Shown piece by piece: positions 9,613 to 20,700 of a DNA stretch of 64,000 nucleotides. Origin of the DNA: Bodo saltans. Lineage: Eukaryota > Euglenozoa > Kinetoplastea > Eubodonida > Bodonidae. The notes under the pieces were generated by a model. It was not told the DNA's origin and made no database searches. It saw only the letters and a program-made list of their open reading frames with translations. The first letter of the stretch is position 1. The number at the start of each line of letters is the position of its first letter. The position numbers were made by a program, and so were the translations under genes. The stretch spans positions 27,830 to 91,829 of the forward strand of contig CYKH01001464.1 of assembly GCA_001460835.1 (NCBI GenBank). The letters are read 5' to 3'.

Positions 9613-11085
9613 ATGGAGCCTGTTGCTGCTGCACCAACGCCGCCGCGTCAGCAGCGCACAGTGGCCACCCAATGCGATCTTCGTGATCCAAGCGTTGCCT
9701 ACATGGCTGAACTTTCAAAGTCTCAGCACCCGGGTAGTGGTGGCGCCAGTGACGAACTTCTGTTACTCTTGGCGCAAGCGTCGAAAACGGCGACCCGGGG
9801 GGTAGGGTACCTTACAGAGAATCACTTTGGATCCACAGCGACACGCGAAACGTTTTTTGTCGTCGATGGCGCAGCACTACCAACCTCAGCGGTTCTTGAG
9901 CGCGGCTTCGCCGATGACAACCCATTCGGCCCGCAGATGTTTTCCGATGCTGTCGTGTTCCGATCACCTCATTCCACGCAAAGTTACGGGGACTTAGATG
10001 GAGCGTTGATGGAAAGCAACAGCACCAGCGACCACAGTCCTGACCAAGTGCAACAGCAACAGTTACGCGAGGCAGGGGTGGAGTCTGCGACACCAGGGGG
10101 CACGTTTATTGTGCCCAAGCTAGCCATTCACAAAGGCATGAAGAATGCTGGCTCCAATTGCAGCCTTGGAAGCTGGGCCTACGTGTTTACGCCAAGGTCC
10201 CCCAGTGCCGCGCACGCCCCTCTGCATTCAACTACTACATCTGGACGACCCCTTCTTCTTGCGCCTACTTCGATCCACAACGATAGTACCACTCCAGAGG
10301 ACGTCAGCTCCACCACCACCACCCAGCACGGAGGCGACATGAATATGATGTCTGCGCGGACCGACTCTACCTATCCGTGGTCGCTGCAGTCGTCGCCACT
10401 GGCGCGGCCTGTCTCATTAGATGCATCGCGCCGCCCCAACCGGCCAGAGACGCCTCAGTCACTCAACTCCGAACACTTTGGCCAGCGAAGAACACGTGAT
10501 GGGATCAAAGGTGTCACACCTCCGAGTACTCCCGCCGCGAAGCAAGTGACCACCCCTGGGATGTCCGCTCCGACGCCACCCCGGCACCCCAACAGTCGGC
10601 GGTGCTCAAATCCTCCTCCCTCCGCGGCGGAGGTTGCTGCTGTGATGACTGCCGTCAATGCAGGTTCCCAGTTCACGTGTGCTCTGTTCGTAGACACAGA
10701 GCCATGCGACCACGAGGAAGAGTGCCTTAATACCACCGGGCGACGATGGGGCTCGAGATCGCCTTGGATCCTACGTGAGGCACTTTCTCGTCTTCTGTTT
10801 CAAAACGTGTGCTTTGCCAGTGCTCGTATTGCTGTTGTCCAAATGGCACAAACTGCTGAGAAGTGGTTAGACAAACAGCCGGCAGTGAAGCATGCTGTGA
10901 TCCAAGCGGAAGTACGTCTCACAGCTCTCCGAGCAATCACTTCCAAGGCAGCGATCAATTTCTTCGTTGCAGTTGCTACAGTGTTTCATAGTTTACCCCC
11001 ATTGCTTTCGACGTGGAGTCCGATCGGCCAAATGTGCGTGTTTCGTGTGAACGAGATTTCAGTGTGCTTTGGAGTGCAGGTGTGA
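9613..11085 (+). CDS. Hypothetical low-complexity protein
   Basis: 490 residues from an ATG directly downstream of a pyrimidine tract. Residues 1-365 are rich in Ser, Thr, Pro, Gln and His with no folded domain that I can identify; several SP/TP and PPR-like clusters could be phosphorylated. The last 120 residues change character: helical and hydrophobic, with a run around 450-475 (NFFVAVATVF) that could be a membrane-associated or buried helix. A cytoplasmic protein with a C-terminal helical domain is the cautious reading. Family not recognised. Codon use is like the neighbours, which supports it being a real gene. Confidence 0.72.
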   Translation: MEPVAAAPTPPRQQRTVATQCDLRDPSVAYMAELSKSQHPGSGGASDELLLLLAQASKTATRGVGYLTENHFGSTATRETFFVVDGAALPTSAVLERGFADDNPFGPQMFSDAVVFRSPHSTQSYGDLDGALMESNSTSDHSPDQVQQQQLREAGVESATPGGTFIVPKLAIHKGMKNAGSNCSLGSWAYVFTPRSPSAAHAPLHSTTTSGRPLLLAPTSIHNDSTTPEDVSSTTTTQHGGDMNMMSARTDSTYPWSLQSSPLARPVSLDASRRPNRPETPQSLNSEHFGQRRTRDGIKGVTPPSTPAAKQVTTPGMSAPTPPRHPNSRRCSNPPPSAAEVAAVMTAVNAGSQFTCALFVDTEPCDHEEECLNTTGRRWGSRSPWILREALSRLLFQNVCFASARIAVVQMAQTAEKWLDKQPAVKHAVIQAEVRLTALRAITSKAAINFFVAVATVFHSLPPLLSTWSPIGQMCVFRVNEISVCFGVQV

Positions 11086-11484
11086 GCCTCGCCGCCTGAC
11101 CTGTTGCCAAGCCAAGTTTTTTTTCCCTCCCCTTTCGTCGAAAGTCTTTAATGCTTCACGGCACTGCCTGGACAGAGGAATTGGGTTGAGTCTTTTTTTT
11201 TCCCCCAGTGATTTTGCGTTCGATTACACTTATTGCACTTTTTTTTTTTTTGCGGATTTGCCTGAAGCTTGGCCTATTTTGTACTCCCTCGGTCAGGGCG
11301 CAAATTCTTTGTCGGTGTTGCGCAGTTTAGAAATGAAAAATCATGAGACCAGTGTAAATCCCTCTGCTTTTAGTGCAGATGCGGCGAAAAAGAACTTGTT
11401 TGTTTGCTATTATTGCTGCGGTTGAGAATCACACAAACAGTAGAGAGGTACAAAAGGAGGAGCATCTTCTTCTTCTCTTATCGC
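11086..11484 (+). other. Intergenic spacer with long pyrimidine tracts
   Basis: Several strong T/C runs (about 11117-11131, 11192-11206, 11238-11251) are followed by AGs, the best candidates being near 11270 and 11440. A CT-rich run at 11466-11480 lies immediately before the ATG at 11485, but its first AG falls inside the coding region, so an upstream acceptor is more likely. Open frames here are T-run artefacts. Confidence 0.6.
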
Positions 11485-12876
11485 ATGAGCAGACGACAGC
11501 AGCAGGCCACTCTCGTGGAAGAGCTTCACGCTAGAGTCCACCTGACTCCTCTCAAAGAAGACGAAGGTCACGCCAACGATGTGTCACCCATGCGTAATGG
11601 GGCCTCTGTTGGAAGAACGAGTGGGGTGGTGGTACAGCAAGGTTACGAGGCCGATGAGCTTGGGGCACCGGATGCAATGCTCTCCACGCGATTGTTTTAT
11701 AACGGAGGTGAGGGTCGCGGATCACTTGTGGAGACGGTGGAAGCAACAGCCACTGCATCGCCACTTAAATCCAATCCAGTTCGCCTTGAACCTTCGCCCA
11801 TCATGAAACCTTCGACAATGACAAATAACAGAAGGGTCATCGTAGCGTCGCCAGCGCCGCGAACGTCGACGACACTGTTGACGTCGGTGAGCCTCGCCGC
11901 TCAGCAGCAGCAGTTGCAGAGCTTGCAGCACCAGCAGCACGTTGTCATCGCTACCGCATCTGCAAGCGGGAGCCTTCCTCGTGCAGGCAGCCACGACTCC
12001 GATGCGCGTCTACGATCGTTGCTGGAAGAAGACAATATTCGACTAAAGAACACAGTGCACGTAAACGTTCAAAAGATATCTGAACTTGAGGCGCTTGTGA
12101 GGGAGCTCAGTGCTACGATTCACAAGCAAGCCGCTGACCTCGTCCGAGAAAGTGCAACTGTAAGAGGACTTCAGGAAACGCTCGCGATGGAGCGAGCATC
12201 TGCAGCTGCGAGACACAATCCAACTGTTGTGAACCGTCCATCATCGCCCAACCGTGGCCCTATCCGAACTGGTAGCCCGCTTGGTGCAGGAGGATCGAGC
12301 CGCAGTGCGTCTGCTTCGGGCAGTGTTGCAGGAATCACACGAACTTCTAGCCCATCGATCACACGACCAACTGTTTCGAGCGCTCGGCGGTCGCCTCACC
12401 TTCCAGAGCGCCGCACAGTATCACCTGGAGGAGTGGATCGGCCAAAGAGCAGTGGCCGCACTATGAGCCCCATTGCTACAAGGCAGCAGCTTGCGACTGC
12501 AACGTTTATGCGCGGAACTACCGCATCGGTATCCAGGACGTCTGCGACGACTCTCGCTGCTAATCCAACTAACGAGCGAAGTAGCAGTGTCACCAATGGC
12601 GCCGCGCGACCACGCCTTGGCGGGGATGGACCGGCATCTCGGTACCACACCACTGCGATCAGCAGGCAGGGAAACAGCCAAGCAACGGAAGTGGCTCCTG
12701 TCCGTAGCAGCACTACCGTTGTCATGCAAAATGGTGTCGTGGTCCCCCCTGCTTCCACGACGTCCACCACCCGACGCATTACACCTGCCCGTGAACGCGT
12801 GGAGGCGGCGATTGCACGAATGCTTCCCCAACAGCATCGACCTCAATTACCGACGTCGTCGTTAGCGAAGCGTTGA
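11485..12876 (+). CDS. Basic Ser/Pro-rich protein with short coiled coil
   Basis: 463 residues. The frame is open upstream to 11404, but the first ATG is 11485. Residues 1-190 are low complexity with a Gln/Leu-rich run. Residues about 195-250 form a clear heptad coiled coil (EEDN..LK..., LEALVREL). Residues 255-463 are rich in Ser, Arg, Thr and Pro with many spaced SP dipeptides in basic context (RPSSPNRGP, RRSPHLPERRTVSP and similar), resembling microtubule-binding or phospho-regulated disordered tails. A cytoskeletal association is plausible but is inference. No known domain. Confidence 0.78.
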   Translation: MSRRQQQATLVEELHARVHLTPLKEDEGHANDVSPMRNGASVGRTSGVVVQQGYEADELGAPDAMLSTRLFYNGGEGRGSLVETVEATATASPLKSNPVRLEPSPIMKPSTMTNNRRVIVASPAPRTSTTLLTSVSLAAQQQQLQSLQHQQHVVIATASASGSLPRAGSHDSDARLRSLLEEDNIRLKNTVHVNVQKISELEALVRELSATIHKQAADLVRESATVRGLQETLAMERASAAARHNPTVVNRPSSPNRGPIRTGSPLGAGGSSRSASASGSVAGITRTSSPSITRPTVSSARRSPHLPERRTVSPGGVDRPKSSGRTMSPIATRQQLATATFMRGTTASVSRTSATTLAANPTNERSSSVTNGAARPRLGGDGPASRYHTTAISRQGNSQATEVAPVRSSTTVVMQNGVVVPPASTTSTTRRITPARERVEAAIARMLPQQHRPQLPTSSLAKR

Positions 12877-13049
12877 AGAAACAGCAACCCAATGACACAC
12901 ACCTAAATAGACCTCCTCTGTATTATTTCAATTCAAAACTGTGTGTTTTCTTACCCTGATGATAGAATTAAATGTGGGAATAAAATACGTTAAATTCGTG
13001 GCGTGTCGTCCGTCTGTGTTGTTTTGACAAACCTAACGACAAGAAAGAA

Positions 13050-14282
13050 ATGTCCTCAAGGAACACCGGTGCGTCGTCCACCAGCAGCGTTCTTCTCGTG
13101 GAACCTACGACGGTGTACTTTCCACCGCCGCATCAAAATCGTGCGATTCGCAATACTATCAACCTTAGCAACGCTAGCGACGGATTTGTCGTCTTTAAAG
13201 TTCGATCGTCGAATCCTGAGCGGTTCGTGGTCAAGCCTACCGCAGGGTTTGCGACGCCCAGCAGCATCACGAGATTGTTTATTACGCTAAAGAAGACCAC
13301 AGAGGACCTTGCAGCTCAACCAAAGAAGGACCGCTTTCGCATTACGGCCAAAAAAGTGAAAGGGACCCCCTCCAGCAAAGATGAGGCACGCAAAGTATTC
13401 GATGCTTCGGACGTCGTCGTGCTGGACACTGATATGTGGTGCTCGTACGATACAAACGTGCCTAGCAATGCAGTGCTGCAGTTTTTGACTGGGGAGGAGG
13501 CTTCTGAGGTGGGGGGCGCCACGCCAACGACGTCGTATGTCAACAGGGCGTCCCGAGAAGACTTATCCTCCGTTGCGTCACCAGCAGCAGATCACCGACC
13601 GTCTCCTGCCAGCGCACGAGGAGTATCGTTTGGAACGCGGGACTCTGCTGCCGCTCACAACGATCCTACTGGCGAGGCAAAATCAGTTCACGACGCCCTC
13701 ACCAATGCTCAACGTGTTAAGGACTCCATTCAGGCCGATATCGACGCCCTCAAGGCCAAAGAGAAGGAGCTGAAAGACAGCATCACGTCTGGTAACGCAA
13801 AGTCTGATAAGATGTCTCGCGAGGCACTGGAACTTGAGGAATTGCGCACCAAGGTAAAGCTGACCCGCGACGAGCTCGCGAGGAAGAATGAAAATGCCGG
13901 ACACGCCGAAACCAACGCGCAACGCGCAGCAGCCAATGCAAAAGCCCAAGGACTATCCGCTTCGGCAGCCGCGGCCGCCGCCGAGGGCTTGAAGCGCCCT
14001 AACACGCAATCTCCAACGGCAGCTGATGGATCTTCCAGCCAAAAGTCCGAGCGCCCAACCGATGCAACACCTCCGGCGTCAGGAATGTACCTGAGCACTG
14101 TGCTGCTGTGGATGATCACAGCGTATATGGTTGGCATGGCGTACCGAGTGTACGTTCACAACAACAGCAGTGGGGACGGTGGCGCAACGCCTCACTCCGG
14201 TCTAGGCCTCTCGTTGCTCCCACCGGAAGCGAGGGAGACGGTGCGGTCCATTCTTTCATACATCAAGCCAAAATTGTTTTAG
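13050..14282 (+). CDS. VAP-like MSP-domain, tail-anchored ER protein
   Basis: 410 residues. Residues about 12-140 match the major sperm protein (MSP) fold of VAMP-associated proteins: an N-terminal strand with a P-rich turn, NLSNASDGFVVFKVRSS (compare VAP's N-L-S-x-x-x-V-A-F-K-V-K-T), a Gly/Pro turn (PTAGFATPSS) and a last strand RFRITAKKV. Residues about 215-275 form a charged coiled coil, and residues 345-372 are a single hydrophobic segment (YLSTVLLWMITAYMVGMAY). VAP proteins are ER tail-anchored adaptors that bind FFAT-motif partners at membrane contact sites. The MSP-coiled coil-TM order is canonical. About 40 residues follow the TM, longer than usual for a tail anchor. FFAT binding is inferred. 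Confidence 0.85.
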   Translation: MSSRNTGASSTSSVLLVEPTTVYFPPPHQNRAIRNTINLSNASDGFVVFKVRSSNPERFVVKPTAGFATPSSITRLFITLKKTTEDLAAQPKKDRFRITAKKVKGTPSSKDEARKVFDASDVVVLDTDMWCSYDTNVPSNAVLQFLTGEEASEVGGATPTTSYVNRASREDLSSVASPAADHRPSPASARGVSFGTRDSAAAHNDPTGEAKSVHDALTNAQRVKDSIQADIDALKAKEKELKDSITSGNAKSDKMSREALELEELRTKVKLTRDELARKNENAGHAETNAQRAAANAKAQGLSASAAAAAAEGLKRPNTQSPTAADGSSSQKSERPTDATPPASGMYLSTVLLWMITAYMVGMAYRVYVHNNSSGDGGATPHSGLGLSLLPPEARETVRSILSYIKPKLF

Positions 14283-14707
14283 AAAAACTGTTGTGGCGTT
14301 TTGTGACTTCGTTTTAGGGACGTTGTGGCAACAGAGGGGGAGGGCTTTGAGGGCTTTCTAGTTTTTATCGGATGCCAATTTGAAGGACATGTGTCATTGG
14401 GAGAGTGGACCCCATCTATCTGTGGGATTAACAAGAAACTGTGTACCCTCTTGCTCACAAGTCACACGCACTTGTTGTTGTTGCTTTGCGCGCGTGTGAA
14501 AACTGTTTGTTTTCTTCGGTGTTTTTGTTTCTTTGGTCTTTTATGTGAGCTGGGAAAGAAAAACGACACTGTGCGTTACCGAGTGCAGGCTGCTATCGGT
14601 GGTTGCAAATAAACAGATAAAGACTTCGATTGGGATTTTCGTCAACACTCTCCTGCGCTGTTGTTGACGGTGCCTTTTTTCTTTTTGCCTTTTCGACAGA
14701 GTGTGAG
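14283..14707 (+). other. Intergenic spacer
   Basis: T/G-rich sequence with pyrimidine tracts at about 14500-14545 and 14673-14696. The latter leads into a predicted trans-splice acceptor immediately before the next gene. No RNA gene or protein gene is recognised. Confidence 0.6.
14673..14699 (+). promoter_or_regulatory. Predicted spliced-leader acceptor for the gene at 14708
   Basis: A nearly pure C/T tract of about 20 bases is followed by ACAG with AG at 14698-14699, leaving an 8-base 5' UTR before the ATG at 14708. This rules against upstream in-frame starts in the same open frame (for example the TTG at 14630). Confidence 0.7.
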
Positions 14708-17491
14708 ATGGAACCGATCAACATCATTCTTTGCGGCGAAGCAGTGACAGAGGTTGATGCGTTGATTGCAGCCATCATCGGAAAGCAGGTCTCTGCCATA
14801 CCGGAGGACAACTTACTCGAAGCTCTCCGAGACCCATCGACTTTGCCTAATCTGTCACCAGGCGTCTCCATTGGGGAGACCTACGGAAAGCCTCCAACTC
14901 TCCGCATTCCGCTAGCACGTGCAAAAAGCTTTCCTCACTCCTCCACACTTCTGCATCAACTAGGAGACGCGACCGGCGTGGATGACATTGAGGTGCATAT
15001 GTACCATGCCAAGGAGCCCAGTCTTCTGATGCAAACATCCATTCGGCCGCATGTGCTGGTTCTGTGCTTCGTTCCGGCCGTTCCCCAAACATTTGAGAAG
15101 CTGAATGCAACATGGGTCGCTACGGTCGATCGACTGTACCCCCGCCCACCTGTTGTGCTGTGTGGAACTCGGGGCGAAGCAGCAGCAAGCCGCACGGTAG
15201 AGCAGCTTATGAACGATCAAGATATTCTTGTCGTTGAGGAGGAGGACATTTGTGACATTGCGCTTCGAGCTCGATGCCTGCAGTACGTGGAAGTAAGCGC
15301 CAGCCTGCTGGTCAACACGGCCGCCTTGGAAGATGGTATCCTCAAGGCTGCGTTTGGTGAACCTGAGAAGCGCCTTGTCCCAGAGACAATTACCGACATG
15401 AGAAAGGCGTGTTTTCGAGCGGCGAAGCTGCGCCAGGCCGCATGGTCGTGGAAGAGGCACCCAAAGACGAACCGCTTGTTCTACATGAATCGCGTGACCA
15501 AAGTCAAGCAATACACGAGACCGTTGGACTACGATGGAGACGAACCCGATTTGACCGCAGAAGAACGAATCAACGAGCAGCGAAAGAAATTAGAGGAAGA
15601 AGAAATTCGTCTGGAAAGGGAGCGTGAGGAGGCAGACGTAGAACACGTCCGCGAGGAGTTGACAGATTTTTCTGCGCGCATGGCGGACAAGTCGGCCCGA
15701 TACAACGTAGTGGTGTCCGAGTCCAATCGACTTCAGCATGTTCTCGATCGATTGCGCGATCAACAACAGGTGAACATCAACGACCGTCAGGCACTGGAAC
15801 GTGAGAGGGATGAGATTGGACATGATCAGGCGAACTTTTCAAAAACGTCCGTTGACGAGGATCGTGAGTGGGACGCCAAGATGGCCATCGCCAAGTCTAA
15901 AATGTTTCAGCTAGAAGCCGTTGCTGCGCTTCGTGCGGAAGATTTGTTCGCCTCAGAAATCACAGAAGCGTTGGTGAGCAACAGTGGGATCGCAAACGCT
16001 ATCCGTGATGTGCTCAAAGAGGAAGTGGAGACACAGCGCAAGGGCGGGGAGGCACGAAGTGCGTTTGATGCCTGCATGAAGCGAATTGCCGTCGCAACCA
16101 TTGAATTCTCAGGACTTGACAAACCTATCGAAGCAGCCAAGTCAGCACTTCGGCAATGCGCCGAGGACACTCGTCAACTAAAGTTGTCTCTTCAAGAAAA
16201 GCAGACAGCAACGGCAGTGGTGCGAAAGGAGTTGAGCGCGCTGGAGGACGACGCACTTTCACGTCATGAACGTGCCAACGCACTTCGCGCTTACATTGCA
16301 GAACTTGACAAAGAAATTTCTGTGAAGCGCAGTGCGTTCAACGAAGCACTGCGCCACGATGTGGAGCGACAGGAATGTCATCGGCTCAAGCTTCTTCGCG
16401 AGCAACTAGTGCGACAAGTGGCTGTCACCGCGGCGACTGTTGCCCACGAAGACGTTGCGCTAAAGAAGCATCACATCAATCTGTCGTTTGTCCGAAAAGA
16501 ATTCGAGCGTGTGTCAACGGCATTGCTTGAGTTGTATCGAACTCAATCCACCGCCGCATCCTCGTTCCGTGACATGCTGCTTGAGAATTCAGCGTACAGC
16601 CCGATTGCTGCTGCGGGCTTGCAATACGGCATCGAGGCAATCGAGAGAGAGGCTCTTGATACCAGTGCTGGTGTTCAGTCGCCGTCAGCGTCTCAGGCGA
16701 ACACGAAGATTCATCCTGGCTCACGTGGTGCGGAGATGTCGGCTACCGCATTTACGAAAGGGCGTCGTCTGGATGCAGCGGGGTCAGCCCATGCGCGTTC
16801 ACTGCTGTCGCCTGATGCAAAGCTGATGGTAGGAACTCTTGATGCGAAGCTACAAGCGGCAAAAGCAGCGGATGCTGCAGCTAAACGTGCGACACTCGCG
16901 GCAAGTAAGTACAGCCGGATGGCAGAGACGATGAGTGTTCAAAGGATTGAAATTGGTGAAGCCTTGGAAATGTGCGAAGAGGCTATCATGCGTTACGATC
17001 CTTCTCGCATCGGCGATGCGAATGGCCAAGCGTCGGTCGAGGGGGCAGCAATGTCAACGATTTTGAAAGATGCACCCCCACTGAAGAGATTAGAAGCTCT
17101 TGTCAAGGGCGAGTTGGGAGGAGATGACGAACTGCTGGAGACACTGCGAGAGACGTTTACCGTTGAAATTCTACGCTCTGTGCAACAGCGTCACGGCGAC
17201 GCGACAAGTAATTCCTCTGGACTGTTACAAAGCTCGACACTGACGACGCAAGCACTGTGGGACCATGTGGGCCTTCACCGGAACGGTGGCAAGTCGAGGG
17301 GCTCGAGTACACTAAGGGATGTGCGCCATGAAGTGGACCATGCCACAAACAAGGCGGCACGATCGGCGGCTGAATACGACGCACTTGCAAAGCGACTGGC
17401 GGACGATATGACGCCGTCAGCTACACGTGACACACCACGAGTCAGGAATGTTGGCACTGAGAAGTCAAGACAGCACCGCTTTGCGTCATGA
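14708..17491 (+). CDS. Degenerate Rho-like GTPase domain fused to WW domain and long coiled coil
   Basis: 927 residues. Residues 1-235 follow a Rho/Rac-like fold: first strand INIILCG, a later strand PPVVLCGTRGEA at the G4 position (Rho: VGTKLDL), and YVEVSA at the G5 position (Rho: ECSAL) followed by a helix ending LKAAF. The P-loop is lost: where GxxxxGK[ST] is expected the sequence has G10 then E15-V16-D17, so nucleotide binding is unlikely. Residues 248-272 match a WW domain (W248, N255-R256, F258-Y259, N261, T264, P272) with the second Trp replaced by Tyr269. From about 285 on it is mostly charged coiled coil. Likely a scaffold with a pseudo-GTPase module. The assignment rests on motif reading, not on a search. 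Confidence 0.75.
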   Translation: MEPINIILCGEAVTEVDALIAAIIGKQVSAIPEDNLLEALRDPSTLPNLSPGVSIGETYGKPPTLRIPLARAKSFPHSSTLLHQLGDATGVDDIEVHMYHAKEPSLLMQTSIRPHVLVLCFVPAVPQTFEKLNATWVATVDRLYPRPPVVLCGTRGEAAASRTVEQLMNDQDILVVEEEDICDIALRARCLQYVEVSASLLVNTAALEDGILKAAFGEPEKRLVPETITDMRKACFRAAKLRQAAWSWKRHPKTNRLFYMNRVTKVKQYTRPLDYDGDEPDLTAEERINEQRKKLEEEEIRLEREREEADVEHVREELTDFSARMADKSARYNVVVSESNRLQHVLDRLRDQQQVNINDRQALERERDEIGHDQANFSKTSVDEDREWDAKMAIAKSKMFQLEAVAALRAEDLFASEITEALVSNSGIANAIRDVLKEEVETQRKGGEARSAFDACMKRIAVATIEFSGLDKPIEAAKSALRQCAEDTRQLKLSLQEKQTATAVVRKELSALEDDALSRHERANALRAYIAELDKEISVKRSAFNEALRHDVERQECHRLKLLREQLVRQVAVTAATVAHEDVALKKHHINLSFVRKEFERVSTALLELYRTQSTAASSFRDMLLENSAYSPIAAAGLQYGIEAIEREALDTSAGVQSPSASQANTKIHPGSRGAEMSATAFTKGRRLDAAGSAHARSLLSPDAKLMVGTLDAKLQAAKAADAAAKRATLAASKYSRMAETMSVQRIEIGEALEMCEEAIMRYDPSRIGDANGQASVEGAAMSTILKDAPPLKRLEALVKGELGGDDELLETLRETFTVEILRSVQQRHGDATSNSSGLLQSSTLTTQALWDHVGLHRNGGKSRGSSTLRDVRHEVDHATNKAARSAAEYDALAKRLADDMTPSATRDTPRVRNVGTEKSRQHRFAS

Positions 17492-17702
17492 TGACGATGA
17501 TAAGGTCTCCCTCTGTACAATTTTTGTATTGGAAACTACCGGTTAGTTTTTGTACGTTGCACAAGATCAAATTGTCGCTCTCAGATGGAGGCGTCGCACC
17601 ATGATCACCACGAACATTTCTTTTTCTCCCGCCGTTTGATTGCTTGAAGTGGAAGAAAGCGAATCAGAGAGAATACGCGGTTTGGCTTGTCTTCTCGTAC
17701 AC

Positions 17703-20700
17703 ATGAAAGCTGCGACGACCACTGCTCCTACGAATCGCAGTAGTCCTGAACCACAGCATAACTCTAATAGCGTTAGTAATCATGCCCCTCAGTCGTTATG
17801 TCAAACCGCCACACATGAGCGGCGGGAAACATATCCCATCGAGTCCGCTGTAGTATCCCGACTCCGAGGCTTTCACGCAAAGCAACTGAAGAAGGCAGCC
17901 GGAGGGAAACTTCCTCCCGGCGCACTTCAGAACATCATACGCGTGGTCCTTCTACGACAAGGCATTCCCACGATCGGCACGTTTGTCCTATTGCTGATTG
18001 GGAGCATTTTGCATTCCACCAACTCCTCTGTCTACATAGTGTCGACGATTGTGATTTTTCTGTTGTACTCGATGTACTCGTTTCTTCAGTATGAGCTTCT
18101 TCGAGCTCGAGCGACAGAGATGCGTGCGCGGTCTCTGCGTGTCTTGGAGGACGTGATGAATAGGTGGGGTAGTGAACTGTTGGAGTACAAGACCGCCACT
18201 GAGGCAGCAGCTCTCGCAAAGCACAACGCACTGACCACGACGCCTACAACCACCACGTCCCCAAGCGTTCTCGGAAATGATAGCAATACCCTTGTGGTGC
18301 AGAGTGGCAACAATAGTTTTGTAGCCTGCGATAGCAACGCTTGGTGTAACACCACTGAGATGATGCCGCCGCCCACCCCTTCAGGGGAGGACACTGACGA
18401 CCAACAGCTCTTCCCCCAATGTCCCCCACAGCATAGGAAGCGCTCATTTATGAAACTGGACGCTGCACTTCTCGCTGCACGCAGCATGCGCTTGGTTGCT
18501 GCACGCACTCTCTGCCCCAATGAGGGGAGAACATCAGGACTCATGGTGATCCCCAAATGTTTGCTGCTACGAGGCAACATCACACAACGTTTTGATGAAT
18601 ATGAATTGCAATGGGAGACGTTTCGCGAAGGCGGCTCAAGGGACTTGTGTAAGCTGCTTGACTGCCTCAGAGTTATCTTTGACCGTGATGCAGTCATGTT
18701 GAAGGCATTGGGTAACGTGGCTCGGCCACCGAGACTGCCGAATCTGCGCATCGCCGCGCTGCTGGAAGAGGAGGTTGAAACAACCGATGAGAGCGACGGG
18801 GAACGCGAAACGAGATCAGTGATTGGTGGCCGCAGCACCACATCGATGCCAAATCGTATGGAATATTTTGTCATGCGTCTTATGACGTTATCGTGGGCTG
18901 CATGTCTTGTTCTCCTTGCAGTCGTAGGATTATTCCGCGCTCTCCTAGCGGAGGGGAATCACTCCATTGCGTATGAATGCATTGTCCAACCAGTCGTGGT
19001 GGTGTTGGGGTTCTTGCCGCTTAACGGATTCTTAGTGAATCGACTGTTGTATTTAGTGAACAATGCGCGAGTACACATTTACGCGACCACTCTGCTCGCA
19101 ATCCGCGCGCCAACCAATAATGCCCCCAACAGTGGCCGAAGCAGCAATAATGCTTCTGTTGATTATGACTCCATAAAACTGGAGAGACCACCAATCTCTC
19201 GTTTGATTGAGACTGGGTGGAACGTCATTCGATACCCTGGTCAGCGCAGCGACCTCCCCGTCTACCTTGCACGATCCGCTGTAGAGACCCTTGGCACGGT
19301 AACGGTGATCGCTGAGTTGGACAGCACCGGAATTATTACCGACATGGTCCCTCTCCCAGTCTCATTGCTGGTCATCAAGGAGAACGCTGGGGCAAACTCT
19401 TCTAGCAGCTCGTCCGATGAGGATGAGCGGTTGTTCCTGACGCAGAAGTCGTTAGAGGCGACTCGACTTCGAAAACGTGAAATGCGAATTCAAGTGCGAA
19501 GGAAACGATTTCAGGAGGAGCGCTTCACGGAACTGAAGTTAAGTCCATCCTCCGAGCCGAATCTTGCGGTGGCGTTCTCAGAACCTGACGAAAGCCGCAT
19601 GAACGCTGCAAGTATCAACCCTGTTTCACTCTGCGCGCTGCTGCATGCCTTTGCACCGCCACCGGTTGAGACATTTGTTTGGTCGGAGGGTCTCCACTTC
19701 GTGGACCGCGCGAGAAGCTGGTCGCAGAACCTGCTGTGGATTGCCAAGGCATCTAGCTTTCATGAATCGGCCGTTCGTAACTTCCACATTTTTGCTCGCA
19801 TATTCTCTGTTCACTCGTCGAAATGTGCCGAAGTCGACTCCGTTGCTGCTCGTTACCCCGAGCAAAGCTGCTCCATTGTCTGCCGTGACACGCAGGGACA
19901 AGTGCATGTGTTTATGATGGGCACAACGAAGACAGTCGTAGATGCCTGCTCATCGTACTGGACCGGCAAGGAGACAGAGGAATTTGATGATCACGAGAAG
20001 GCAGAGGTCCGCTTCTTTGCAGAGAAGCAATGGGGGACCGCACAAGGCATGGATGCAGTTGCCGTATCTCATCGTGTCCTCCCTGATAGGTACCAACGGT
20101 TTCTGACAACATTGGAGGAGGGATCGCGGTTACTAGGACGACCTTTGGAGAGGTACTTTGTAAACGGTGTGCAGGTGCGCAGCAATGAGTCCGTCACTGC
20201 AGCGGCCGCGGAGCGTCCAAGCTCGGCGGGTTTGGCCCGTAAGCGAAGTGCAGGAGACTTCTTGGACGATTCATTTTTACTCCTCGATCGACTGTCTCGC
20301 CCTCCTCGACTTCGTAAGGTGCTGTCACACGGTGACATGCCTCAATTCCACGGAGGCCCTCTTGAGCACGACTCCACATTGTCTGCCGACACATTTGTGC
20401 CGTTTATGACGTCCACGAATCACACACTCCTTGGCCTTGTCGCTCTGCGAGATTCCATTCGGCCACTTGTGCAATCTGCCATCAGTGCGCTTGACGACGC
20501 CGGGATTCGTTTTATGCATTTTGGTAGCGGCAGCGAGCAGCGCACCAAGGCATTTGGCGATCGTATTGGCCTCGAAACAGATTGGAATTGTTGTATTTCT
20601 CTCAAGGCGGAAAGTGTGGCGTTGGACCCTCACAGCATACGAGCACAGTTGCCGTTTGGTATCCCCTCCATTCGTAAGCATATCATCTATGTGGACCCAA

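Noticed and set aside
11069-11425. 118-codon frame between two genes
   Set aside because: It overlaps the end of the upstream gene and is made of translated T-runs (strings of Phe); no supported start or domain.
18086-18874. 262-codon antisense frame inside the TMEM94-like gene
   Set aside because: Ser/Arg-rich shadow of the + strand coding sequence; every supported gene in the window is on the + strand.
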